This document shows, in pieces, positions 1-6,566 of a DNA stretch of 8,303 nt. The first letter of the stretch is position 1, and every line of letters starts with the position of its first letter. Source of the stretch: JBKBXU01 sp046313675 (GTDB lineage Bacteria; Bacteroidota; Bacteroidia; Cytophagales; Cytophagaceae); the NCBI GenBank assembly GCA_046313675.1, contig JBKBXU010000210.1:1-8303 (forward strand), written 5' to 3'. Made by a program: the position numbers and the translations under genes. The notes under the pieces are model-generated. The model worked only from the letters and a program-made list of their open reading frames with translations. It was not told where the DNA came from and ran no database searches.

Positions 1-769
1 TCATTAATTTCATGTTAATACCATGAAATTGATCCTTTAGTTTTATTAAATCCTCCGGATTATTTGTGATGGATTCATCTGCTATAATCTCATATTTACT
101 TTTTTTCTTTAAGTATTTATATTCATCAACCAATTTAGAGGGAAAAGGTTGCTCTAAAAATTGTATTTTATTGTTTTTTAAAGAATTAAATGTGTTTATA
201 AGCTCATCGGGGTGGGTCCAGGTTTCATTTCCATCAATTCTTAAAGTACCTGAAAAATGTTTTCCGGCTTCAGATATCATGTCAAAAGCACTTTCGCTGT
301 TAACTTTAATCTTTAAGGAATAAAACCTGTTCAAATTATACTTGTCTATAAACTCTTTAATTGACGAAGGATCCATAATAGGCAGGGTATAGGAAGTTGG
401 TAAGGGAGGGGGTGGAGTTAGTTGAAGAAAAGAAGAAACGGTTTTTTTAGCTTTTTCGGCAAGGTGGTGTATATAAGCAGATTCAATAGCAAATCTAAGT
501 GATGGATATAAGCTTAATTCGGAAAGAGCCATCTCCAGTTTTTGCAAATCGGAAATAATAATGCCTATGGTTAAGAAACGGTCAAATTCTTCCAAAAGCT
601 TTTCCGGTGTTTCCCCATATCGAATGTTTGGGGCTGCTTCACCCATGCCTTTGTGTACACCATCTGTAACAGTAACTATAAGATTGGTTTTTTCGAACGT
701 CTCATTTCTGGAAATTTTCCAATTATAAATGAGTTTTAACGGTAAAGTTTGGACAGACCAGGTTAGCAA
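1..769 (-). CDS. L-Ala-D/L-Glu (dipeptide) epimerase, enolase superfamily; C-terminus cut off by window edge
   Basis: 256 codons are visible and the frame is still open at the left edge. The family epimerises L-Ala-D-Glu to L-Ala-L-Glu (or related dipeptides) in the cytoplasm during recycling of peptidoglycan peptides. Counting from the TTG at 769-767, the sequence shows the family N-terminus (LTWSVQTLPLKL, then TDGVHKGMGEAAP with the GE.AP motif), the K-x-K catalytic pair K153/K155 (SLKIKV), metal ligands D179 (RIDGNE), E206 (LEQPFP) and D231 (ADES), and K254 in NMKLM, the expected second catalytic lysine. The C-terminal barrel part, including the DxD loop that sets dipeptide specificity, lies outside, so the exact substrate is open. 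An in-frame stop lies just upstream with no ATG or GTG between, and similarity begins at the TTG, so TTG is the likely start. A proline-rich stretch (TPPPPLP) precedes the barrel domain. The gene is divergent from the slyD-like gene. Family assignment is firm; the dipeptide specificity is inferred. Confidence 0.9.
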   Translation of the reverse strand, partial: MLTWSVQTLPLKLIYNWKISRNETFEKTNLIVTVTDGVHKGMGEAAPNIRYGETPEKLLEEFDRFLTIGIIISDLQKLEMALSELSLYPSLRFAIESAYIHHLAEKAKKTVSSFLQLTPPPPLPTSYTLPIMDPSSIKEFIDKYNLNRFYSLKIKVNSESAFDMISEAGKHFSGTLRIDGNETWTHPDELINTFNSLKNNKIQFLEQPFPSKLVDEYKYLKKKSKYEIIADESITNNPEDLIKLKDQFHGINMKLM

Positions 770-824
770 TTTTGTAGTATTTAGTTTTTGTTAAAACAAT
801 TACGGTGGCAGAAAAAAATCACTC

Positions 825-859
825 TTTTGAACAAATTAAGCTTAAAATAGTTACCTTTG
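825..859 (+). promoter_or_regulatory. Bacteroidota-type promoter for the slyD-like gene
   Basis: TACCTTTG at 852-859 matches the Bacteroidota -7 consensus TAnnTTTG exactly. A TTTTG at 825-829 lies 22 nt upstream, in the -33 position (known spacing is about 17-23 nt). Transcription would start near 866, giving a leader of roughly 25 nt before the ATG at 891. It lies in the 121-bp spacer between two divergent genes. No matching box pair was found facing left for the epimerase gene; the nearest on that strand is TTAATTTG (839-832), which lacks the TA. Confidence 0.6.
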
Positions 860-890
860 GATATTCTTTTAACATAAATTTACTTTTCTG

Positions 891-1403
891 ATGAAAATTT
901 CCCCAAACACAGTTGTTTCAATTTCTTACGAATTAAAGGTTAAGGACCAGGAAGGCAACCTCGATCTTTTAGAAAAAGCAGATGAGCAGGAACCGATGGT
1001 ATTTCTGTTTGGACAAAGCGGATTGCCTGAAAAATTTGAAAAGGAATTAAATGGTAAGGGAGCAGGCGATGGTTTTGAATTTGATTTAAATTCTGATGAA
1101 GCTTATGGTGAAGTGGATGAAGATGCTATTGTTCGTTTTCCCATTGATGTGTTTTCGCAAAATGGAGCTTTGGATAAAGAGGTTTTTAAAGTAGGGGCTT
1201 TGATACCCATGTCAGATCCTGATGGAAATATGCTTAGAGGAAGAATACTTGATATTACCCCTAACGATATAGAAATGGATTTTAACCATCCTCTTGCCGG
1301 ATATGATTTATTTTTTAAAGGAAATATCACTGAAGTTCGTGAAGCAACACCTGAAGAACTTGACCATGGTCATGTACATGGTTCCGGAGGACATCATCAT
1401 TAA
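891..1403 (+). CDS. slyD: FKBP-type peptidyl-prolyl cis-trans isomerase, SlyD-like
   Basis: 170 aa cytoplasmic prolyl isomerase and chaperone that speeds cis-trans isomerisation of X-Pro bonds; in enterobacteria SlyD also binds nickel through its tail. The order of motifs follows E. coli SlyD: VVSISYELKVKDQEG (8-22), FLFGQSGLPEKFEKEL (38-53), DEAYGEVDEDAIVRFP (69-84) leading into the inserted chaperone (IF) domain at about 75-125, NHPLAGYDLFFKG (132-144), then REATPEELDHGHVHG (150-164). The C-terminus ends GSGGHHH, giving six histidines in the last 12 residues but no cysteines, so the metal tail is shorter than in E. coli. ATG 891 is the natural start because the conserved beta strand begins at residue 8. 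The gene is probably monocistronic: its own promoter lies upstream and a strong terminator directly downstream. The symbol is by similarity; other SlyD-like FKBPs exist in this phylum. Confidence 0.93.
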   Translation: MKISPNTVVSISYELKVKDQEGNLDLLEKADEQEPMVFLFGQSGLPEKFEKELNGKGAGDGFEFDLNSDEAYGEVDEDAIVRFPIDVFSQNGALDKEVFKVGALIPMSDPDGNMLRGRILDITPNDIEMDFNHPLAGYDLFFKGNITEVREATPEELDHGHVHGSGGHHH

Positions 1404-1418
1404 TATCAATATTTTAAG

Positions 1419-1453
1419 AAAAAAAATCCTGTAAGTTTTACAGGATTTTTTTT
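1419..1453 (+). terminator. Rho-independent terminator of the slyD-like gene
   Basis: A perfect 16-bp inverted repeat (1419-1434 and 1438-1453) encloses the 3-nt loop GTT. The core is ATCCTGTAA/TTACAGGAT, flanked by eight A on the left and eight T on the right. The hairpin begins 15 nt after the slyD stop. The T run gives the uridine tract on the plus strand and the A run would do the same on the minus strand, so the signal is symmetric, although only the slyD-like gene reads into it here. Confidence 0.88.
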
Positions 1454-1460
1454 ATACCTA

Positions 1461-1468
1461 TATTTTTG
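1461..1468 (+). promoter_or_regulatory. Candidate -7 box for the porP/sprF-helicase transcript
   Basis: TATTTTTG matches TAnnTTTG and lies just after the slyD terminator, where a new promoter is needed. It would give a leader of about 80 nt before the ATG at 1557. No clear -33 TTG is present at the right distance, since the terminator hairpin occupies that place. A second exact match, TATTTTTG at 1537-1544, lies only 12 nt before the ATG and would give an almost leaderless transcript. Such AT-rich spacers throw up these boxes by chance, so neither is certain. Confidence 0.3.
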
Positions 1469-1556
1469 TAGTTGCCGTTATAACATCGACTTCTGTTAAA
1501 AAATAAAAAAAGTATTTAAGTTTTGTTTTTTTTATTTATTTTTGGATTTGAATAAG

Positions 1557-2609
1557 ATGATCAGGATAAAAAATATATCAGTTTCGTTCGTACTATTGTT
1601 TTGGTGTTCTGTAAGTTTTGCACAGGATCCTCAATTCTCACAGTACTATAACGCGCCCTTATTTCTAAATCCGGCTTTTGCAGGTACAGGGCAAAATACC
1701 AGGGCAGCTATGAACTATCGGGTTCAATGGCCCAATCAGACAACCCCATTCATGTCTTACGCAGCTTCTATAGACCATTATATGGAACCTAAAAGAAGTG
1801 GCTTTGGCCTTACCTTCAGACGAGATAAGGAAGGCGATGCCGGTTTTCGTAATACAGACATTGGCCTTACCTATTCTTACCACGTAAATTTTACGGACAA
1901 ATGGGTTTTTATTCCTGCTGTTCAGGCCTCTTTTGTGACCAGGGATGTTGATGTGGTAAACATGACCTTTGGAGATCAGATAGATAATCGTGGATTTACC
2001 GGTGGGGCAAGTGCAGAAATGTTAGGATCTCCGAGAAACTCATATGTGAATTTTTCAACCGGAGGTTTAATATACAATGAAAATCTATGGTTTGGTTTTT
2101 CAGCCTTTAATCTTACCAGACCAGATCAGTCTTTATTAAATACCGGAGAACGTCTTCCGATCCGCTATAGCGTTCATGGTGGATATAAAATCGATCTTGC
2201 CGGAAGAACCCCCGGATACAAAAGAGATCAAAAGGAAAAAAGTATTATACCTTCCTTCTTTTATATGAAACAGGGGATATTTGATCGCCTGGATTTAGGA
2301 GGATATGCTGTTTATGATCCTTTAATGTTTGGTTTTTGGTATCGTGGTGTTCCTTTTTTACAGTATGAGCAAAGTTTATGGAGCCATGAATCACTTGTTT
2401 TTATGCTTGGTTTCAGACTTGAAGATATTAGTGTTACCTACAGCTATGACTTTACAATTTCCAAATTAATGCCTGCCAGTGGTGGTGGACATGAGATATC
2501 CATACTTTACAACTGGGAAGTGTTTTATGGAAAGCAAAAAAGGAGAAGGAAGCCAGGGAAACGCAAAAATGTTCCACCTTGTCCATTCTTCCCAAGAGCT
2601 ATGAACTAA
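1557..2609 (+). CDS. PorP/SprF family type IX secretion-associated outer-membrane protein
   Basis: About 350 aa outer-membrane beta-barrel-like protein. The family includes PorP and SprF, which work with type IX secretion and gliding machinery; SprF is needed for surface delivery of the adhesin SprB, and many paralogs sit beside large secreted adhesins. From ATG 1557 there is a clear signal peptide: MIRIKN, hydrophobic SVSFVLLFW, and SFA|Q with cleavage after A22. The hallmark mature start DPQFSQYYNAPLFLNPAFAG follows, then repeated amphipathic strands (GFGLTFRRD, DIGLTYSYHVNF, NLWFGFSAFNL, YSVHGGYKID). The basic tail KKRRRKPGKRK followed by CPFF is also usual for the family. The frame stays open to a TTG at 1542, but that would put MDLNK ahead of the signal peptide, and this TTG is the end of a promoter-like box, so ATG 1557 is preferred. 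No partner adhesin or por/gld gene is visible nearby. The helicase gene follows after 11 nt. Confidence 0.9.
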   Translation: MIRIKNISVSFVLLFWCSVSFAQDPQFSQYYNAPLFLNPAFAGTGQNTRAAMNYRVQWPNQTTPFMSYAASIDHYMEPKRSGFGLTFRRDKEGDAGFRNTDIGLTYSYHVNFTDKWVFIPAVQASFVTRDVDVVNMTFGDQIDNRGFTGGASAEMLGSPRNSYVNFSTGGLIYNENLWFGFSAFNLTRPDQSLLNTGERLPIRYSVHGGYKIDLAGRTPGYKRDQKEKSIIPSFFYMKQGIFDRLDLGGYAVYDPLMFGFWYRGVPFLQYEQSLWSHESLVFMLGFRLEDISVTYSYDFTISKLMPASGGGHEISILYNWEVFYGKQKRRRKPGKRKNVPPCPFFPRAMN

Positions 2610-2620
2610 GCACGTTCGTG

Positions 2621-4543
2621 ATGCGGACAATGAATAATTCCGGAGAAGAGCTGGAGAAAGTACTTGAGCTTTTACGGATCGAGCAGGAGGAAGACCGAAA
2701 ACAATACGAAGAGCATGTATTAAACAGCCCTTTGAAGGATCGGCGGGATGCGGGGCTTACCTGGTATCCTTTGGTTGTTTGTGAGTCGTATTACGGTGTA
2801 GGGGAACGATTAATTCTTGAACTGGAACGAACATCTAATTTAGATACACCTCATCAGTTTCAGTCCGGCAAGGTTGCCTCTTTGTTTTGCAACCAATCTA
2901 CAAAATCAAAAGAAAATTCCTGTATTTCTGGTATAATATCATCTGCCCGGCCCAACAATATCCGACTAACTTTATTTGTGGATGAACTTCCTGAGTGGAT
3001 CGATGATGGAAAATTGGGCTTGGATCTTCTCTTTGATGAAACCAGTTATAAGGAGATGGAGCATGCTTTACAATTCGTAAAGAAAGCTCGTAATTGCCGG
3101 CTTGCAGATCTTAGAGAGGTTCTTTTGGGATATAAAAAAGCGACATTTTCAGAAGGCGTATCAATCTCTGTAAGTAATTTACTCAATACTTCTCAAACTA
3201 ATGCAATCCGAAATATAGCATCCGCAAAAGATGTTGCAATTATCCATGGTCCGCCGGGTACAGGTAAAACCACCACATTGGTTGCTTCTATAATTGAAAC
3301 TTTAAAGGAGGAGGAACAAGTATTGGTATGTGCACCTAGTAATACCGCTGTTGATCTTTTAACTGAAAAAATTGCTGAAAAGGGCATAAGTGTCCTACGA
3401 ATAGGAAATCCAGCTCGTGTGACAGATACCATCTTAAACCATACCCTCGATGTTCAAATTACCAAACACCGGGATTATAAGTTGATTAAGGAGCTCAAAC
3501 GTTCTTCCATAGAGTATAAAAATATGGCGCTGAAATACAAACGTAATTTTGGGAAGGAGGAAAGAGAGCAGCGAAAGCAGATTCTTAATGAAGCCAGAAA
3601 GTTACAGTTTGAAGCGGATCGGATTGAGAAATTTATAATTGACTCAATACTTAAAGAAAGTAAAGTAATTGCCTGTACCTTGGTTGGGTCTTCTTCTTAT
3701 ATTTTGAAGGGAAGAACTTATAAAACTGTTTTTATAGATGAGGCCGCTCAGGCATTGGAACCAGCCACCTGGATTCCGATAATGCGTTCTGAAAGAGTCG
3801 TATTTGCCGGCGACCACTGCCAGTTACCGCCTACAGTAAAATCATCTGAAGCATCTAAGGGTGGCTTGATTAAAACATTGTTTGAAAAGTGTATAGCACG
3901 ACAGGAGGTTGCGGTGATGCTTGATACCCAATACCGGATGAATGAAAAAATTATGGGATTTTCTAACCTTGAGTTTTATAATTCCGGGTTAATAGCTCAT
4001 GAATCTGTTAGGTCTTCCTTATTAGGTGAGGGGGACGTTCTGGAAATGCCTCTTGAGTTTATTGATACTGCAGGCTGTGGTTTTGAGGAATCATCGGAGA
4101 CAGGGAGTACAAGTCTTGTTAATTACGATGAGGCAAAATTACTTTATCGTCATTTTGAGGTTCTTAAAAAGCTCATTGGGTCGGAGGTCAGTGTAGGTTT
4201 TATCTCCCCGTATAAAGCTCAGGTAAATCTTTTAAAAGAACTAAAGGAGAAAGATGAAGGCCTAAATTCTTTAGGTAAAATGCTTACCATTAATACAGTT
4301 GATGGCTTTCAGGGACAGGAAAGGGATGTGATTTATATAAGTTTGGTTCGTTCCAATGATCGTGGAGAAATAGGTTTTCTGGCCGATACCCGACGAATGA
4401 ATGTAGCCATGACAAGAGCCAGGAAGAAATTGGTTTTGATAGGGGATAGTGCCACTCTTTCGAATAATGCTTTTTATAAGAGATTCCTTGAATATGCTGA
4501 TGAACAAGGAGCCTACAGGAGTGCATGGGAAATGCCTGAATAG
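2621..4543 (+). CDS. Upf1/IGHMBP2-like superfamily 1B DNA/RNA helicase
   Basis: 640 aa ATP-dependent 5'-3' helicase of the SF1B Upf1/IGHMBP2/Dna2 group, acting on nucleic acid in the cytoplasm; the bacterial members' role is poorly known. All motifs are present and intact, counted from ATG 2621: I (Walker A) GPPGTGKT 210-217; Ia CAPSNTAVDLL; II DEAA 373-376; III GDHCQLPP 397-404; IV QYRM 437-440; V VDGFQGQE 560-567; VI RRMNVAMTRAR 591-601. A charged helical N-terminus (LEKVLELLRIEQEEDRKQYEE) and the family block DRRDAGLTWYPL precede a beta-rich 1B-type region. A basic, coiled-coil-like segment lies between motifs Ia and II. ATG 2621 or ATG 2630 is the likely start; extending to TTG 2579 would overlap porP/sprF by 31 nt and add unconserved residues. 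The 11-nt gap suggests co-transcription with porP/sprF, though the functions look unrelated. Confidence 0.93.
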   Translation: MRTMNNSGEELEKVLELLRIEQEEDRKQYEEHVLNSPLKDRRDAGLTWYPLVVCESYYGVGERLILELERTSNLDTPHQFQSGKVASLFCNQSTKSKENSCISGIISSARPNNIRLTLFVDELPEWIDDGKLGLDLLFDETSYKEMEHALQFVKKARNCRLADLREVLLGYKKATFSEGVSISVSNLLNTSQTNAIRNIASAKDVAIIHGPPGTGKTTTLVASIIETLKEEEQVLVCAPSNTAVDLLTEKIAEKGISVLRIGNPARVTDTILNHTLDVQITKHRDYKLIKELKRSSIEYKNMALKYKRNFGKEEREQRKQILNEARKLQFEADRIEKFIIDSILKESKVIACTLVGSSSYILKGRTYKTVFIDEAAQALEPATWIPIMRSERVVFAGDHCQLPPTVKSSEASKGGLIKTLFEKCIARQEVAVMLDTQYRMNEKIMGFSNLEFYNSGLIAHESVRSSLLGEGDVLEMPLEFIDTAGCGFEESSETGSTSLVNYDEAKLLYRHFEVLKKLIGSEVSVGFISPYKAQVNLLKELKEKDEGLNSLGKMLTINTVDGFQGQERDVIYISLVRSNDRGEIGFLADTRRMNVAMTRARKKLVLIGDSATLSNNAFYKRFLEYADEQGAYRSAWEMPE

Positions 4544-4550
4544 ACATTCA

Positions 4551-4581
4551 TTTTGATTTTTACACATCCTTTAATACATTG
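4551..4581 (+). promoter_or_regulatory. Candidate promoter for the spmAB-mpg-STAS operon
   Basis: TTTTG at 4551-4555 is followed after 19 nt by TACATTG at 4575-4581, one T short of TAnnTTTG. The leader from there to ATG 4617 is strongly A-rich (ATAAAAAATAAATAAAT), typical of translation starts in this phylum, which lack Shine-Dalgarno sequences. No hairpin terminator separates the helicase gene from this operon, so some read-through from upstream is likely. Confidence 0.35.
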
Positions 4582-4616
4582 TACATAATTATAAAAAATA
4601 AATAAATACTGCCTTA

Positions 4617-5948
4617 ATGGTACTAAACTATATATGGATAGGTTTTTTTGCAGTGGGAATTCTTATGGGAATTTACCGGGTAATAGGCTATTACTTCAGT
4701 GATTTTTTTGCAGCGGTTTTTAACGTCAGCTTCACGGAACAGGATTTGAATGTATTTTATGATATGTTCCAAAGTACCATACAATCTGCAAGAACCACCA
4801 TGGATATAATTGTGCCTTTGATAGCCATTATGGCTTTATGGCTGGGTGTTATGAAAGTAGGAGAGGATGGAGGTGCAATTAACGTGCTTTCCCGCCTCGT
4901 GGGGCCGTTTTTTCACAGACTTTTTCCTGAGATTCCCAGAGAACATCCGGCGAATGGTTCTATGTTAATGAATTTTTCTGCAAATATGTTGGGGCTCGAT
5001 AATGCTGCAACGCCCTTGGGTTTAAAAGCAATGAACCAATTGCAGGAAATCAATCCGGTAAAAGAAACAGCTTCCAATGCACAGATAATGTTTCTCGTTC
5101 TTAATACCTCAGGCCTGACAATAATACCGGTTAGTATTATGGCTTTACGTGCTGGTGCCGGTGCAGCCAATCCTGCTGATATCTTTTTGCCAATTCTTTT
5201 AGCTACTTTTTTCTCTTCTTTTGTTGGCCTTGTCACTGTTTCTATCTACCAACGCATTAATTTGTTTAAACCCGTTATCCTCGCCTACCTTGGAGGTGCT
5301 TTGGCGGTAGTTAGTTTGATTGTTTGGTACTTCGCATCTCTTCCTCAGGAAGAAGTTGGAGCTAAAAGTAATTTGTTTGCAGGTAGTATAATAATCTTTA
5401 TTATAGGATCCTTTATTTTTTTGGCTGCGAAGAAGAAGATAAATGTATATGAGAGTTTTGTTGATGGTGCAAAGGATGGCTTTACCGTTGCCATTAAAAT
5501 AATTCCTTATTTGGTGGCCATATTGTTTGCAATTGGTGTGTTCCGGGCTTCCGGAGGCATGGACCTTCTTCTAAATCTTATTGAAGGAGTTTTCAGGCTT
5601 TTTAATACCGTATTAGCCTCTTTGGGTTTTGAACGTCAGATTGACCTTGAGTTTGTTAAAGGATTGCCAGTGGCTATTATGAAACCTTTATCCGGAGGAG
5701 GGGCGAGGGGGCTGATGATCGACTCCTGGGGCCCAATAACCAATGGGACTGCTCCTTTAGTGGACTCATTTGTTGGTAGGTTGACATCGGTTTTCCAGGG
5801 TTCTACCGAGACTACATTTTATGTCTTGGCAGTGTATTTTGGTTCAGTAGGTATTAAAAGAACCCGATATGCCGTTGTTTGTGGTCTTATAGCAGATCTT
5901 GCAGGCATAATTGCAGCTATTATATTAGCGTATATTTTCTTTCGTTAA
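4617..5948 (+). CDS. Fused SpmA-SpmB-like membrane protein with two nucleoside-recognition (Gate) domains
   Basis: 443 aa integral inner-membrane protein. The N-terminal half resembles spore maturation protein A and the C-terminal half SpmB, separate proteins in Bacillus that help dehydrate the spore core; this phylum does not sporulate, so the role here is unknown. Each half carries a Gate (nucleoside recognition) type domain. SpmA-like signatures are VMKVGEDGG (78-86) and NFSANMLGLDNAATPLGLKA (119-138). SpmB-like signatures are KPLSGGGARGLMID (356-369) and QGSTETTFYVLAVYFGSVGI (394-413). About eight to ten hydrophobic segments are seen, among them 4-20, 63-79, 156-176, 188-210, 220-241, 253-271, 292-308 and 420-441. 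The joint between halves is a hydrophilic stretch near 242-252 and 272-290. The gene leads a tight operon with a DNA glycosylase 9 nt downstream. Transport of a small solute is plausible but unproven; the name in databases is often 'nucleoside recognition domain protein'. Confidence 0.88.
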   Translation: MVLNYIWIGFFAVGILMGIYRVIGYYFSDFFAAVFNVSFTEQDLNVFYDMFQSTIQSARTTMDIIVPLIAIMALWLGVMKVGEDGGAINVLSRLVGPFFHRLFPEIPREHPANGSMLMNFSANMLGLDNAATPLGLKAMNQLQEINPVKETASNAQIMFLVLNTSGLTIIPVSIMALRAGAGAANPADIFLPILLATFFSSFVGLVTVSIYQRINLFKPVILAYLGGALAVVSLIVWYFASLPQEEVGAKSNLFAGSIIIFIIGSFIFLAAKKKINVYESFVDGAKDGFTVAIKIIPYLVAILFAIGVFRASGGMDLLLNLIEGVFRLFNTVLASLGFERQIDLEFVKGLPVAIMKPLSGGGARGLMIDSWGPITNGTAPLVDSFVGRLTSVFQGSTETTFYVLAVYFGSVGIKRTRYAVVCGLIADLAGIIAAIILAYIFFR

Positions 5949-5957
5949 ATGATCTAA

Positions 5958-6557
5958 ATGAAAGTTAATAAAGATTTTTATCTCCAGAATGATGTACTTG
6001 AAATCAGTCGCTCTTTGTTAGGTAAATTTCTTTTTACGAACATCAATGGCTGCCTCACAGGTGGAATGATAGTTGAAACGGAAGCCTACAAAGCACCAGA
6101 GGATAAAGCTTCTCATGCCTATGGAAATCGTCGAACAGCACGGACAGAAACTTTTTACCAAGAAGGGGGGATCAGTTATGTGTATATGTGTTATGGAATT
6201 CATCACCTGTTTAATATAATCACTAATTTTGAGAATATTCCACATGCAGTTCTTGTCCGGGGAATAGAACCAGTGGAGGGAATGGATATCATGCTTGAAA
6301 GGCGGAAGAAGGACAGGATAAGTCATGAGTTGACTGCAGGGCCCGGTTCATTGAGTCAAGCCCTTGGAATTACCAGAGAACATAATGGACTCTCGCTTCG
6401 GGAAAACGTAATTTGGATAGAGGATCGGAATATTCAAATTGAACAGGAACAGATTCTAGCAGGGCCGCGGGTTGGAATTGCTTATGCGGAAGAGTTTGCT
6501 CTTATGCCATGGCGCTTTAGCATTAAAGGTAATAAATTTGTTAGTAGGGCTAAGTGA
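5958..6557 (+). CDS. 3-methyladenine DNA glycosylase, AAG/MPG family
   Basis: 199 aa base-excision-repair enzyme that flips alkylated or deaminated purines (3-methyladenine, 7-methylguanine, hypoxanthine) out of DNA and cuts the N-glycosidic bond, leaving an abasic site. The full active site of human AAG is conserved by alignment of motifs: general base E42 in VETEAY (human E125), Y44 (Y127), H53 (H136), Y76 (Y159), the intercalating Tyr Y79 in YVYMCYG (Y162), N86 (N169) and R101 in LVRGIEP (R182). GPGSLSQALGI (128-138) and AGPRVGIAYAE (168-178) are further family blocks. The length is normal for the bacterial form, which lacks the eukaryotic N-terminal extension. It starts 9 nt after the spmAB-like stop and ends 9 nt before the next ATG, so it is almost certainly co-transcribed with both. 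No alkylation-response regulator (Ada-like) is visible. Confidence 0.94.
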   Translation: MKVNKDFYLQNDVLEISRSLLGKFLFTNINGCLTGGMIVETEAYKAPEDKASHAYGNRRTARTETFYQEGGISYVYMCYGIHHLFNIITNFENIPHAVLVRGIEPVEGMDIMLERRKKDRISHELTAGPGSLSQALGITREHNGLSLRENVIWIEDRNIQIEQEQILAGPRVGIAYAEEFALMPWRFSIKGNKFVSRAK

Positions 6558-6566
6558 CTTAAATTT

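Noticed and set aside
66..323. 85-codon plus-strand open frame
   Set aside because: It lies antisense inside the dipeptide epimerase gene, whose catalytic motifs are clear; the translation is low-complexity and resembles nothing.
1537..1544. TATTTTTG as the porP/sprF promoter
   Set aside because: It leaves almost no leader before ATG 1557 and has no TTG at -33 spacing; kept only as an alternative.
1557..1625. Possible lipoprotein signal (Cys17 in LFWC of the PorP/SprF protein)
   Set aside because: Positions -1 and -2 before the Cys are W and F, which do not fit a lipobox; a normal cleavage site SFA|Q follows five residues later.
4271..4567. Two overlapping minus-strand open frames opposite the helicase 3' end
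   Set aside because: The plus strand carries helicase motifs V and VI here; the minus-strand products have no recognisable features.
4544..4616. Terminator or small RNA after the helicase
   Set aside because: I found no stable hairpin with a T run; the stretch is simply AT-rich with a weak promoter-like pair.
4617..5948. SpmAB similarity as evidence of a spore-forming host
   Set aside because: Fused SpmAB-like proteins are widespread in non-sporulating Bacteroidota, and the other genes point to that phylum.
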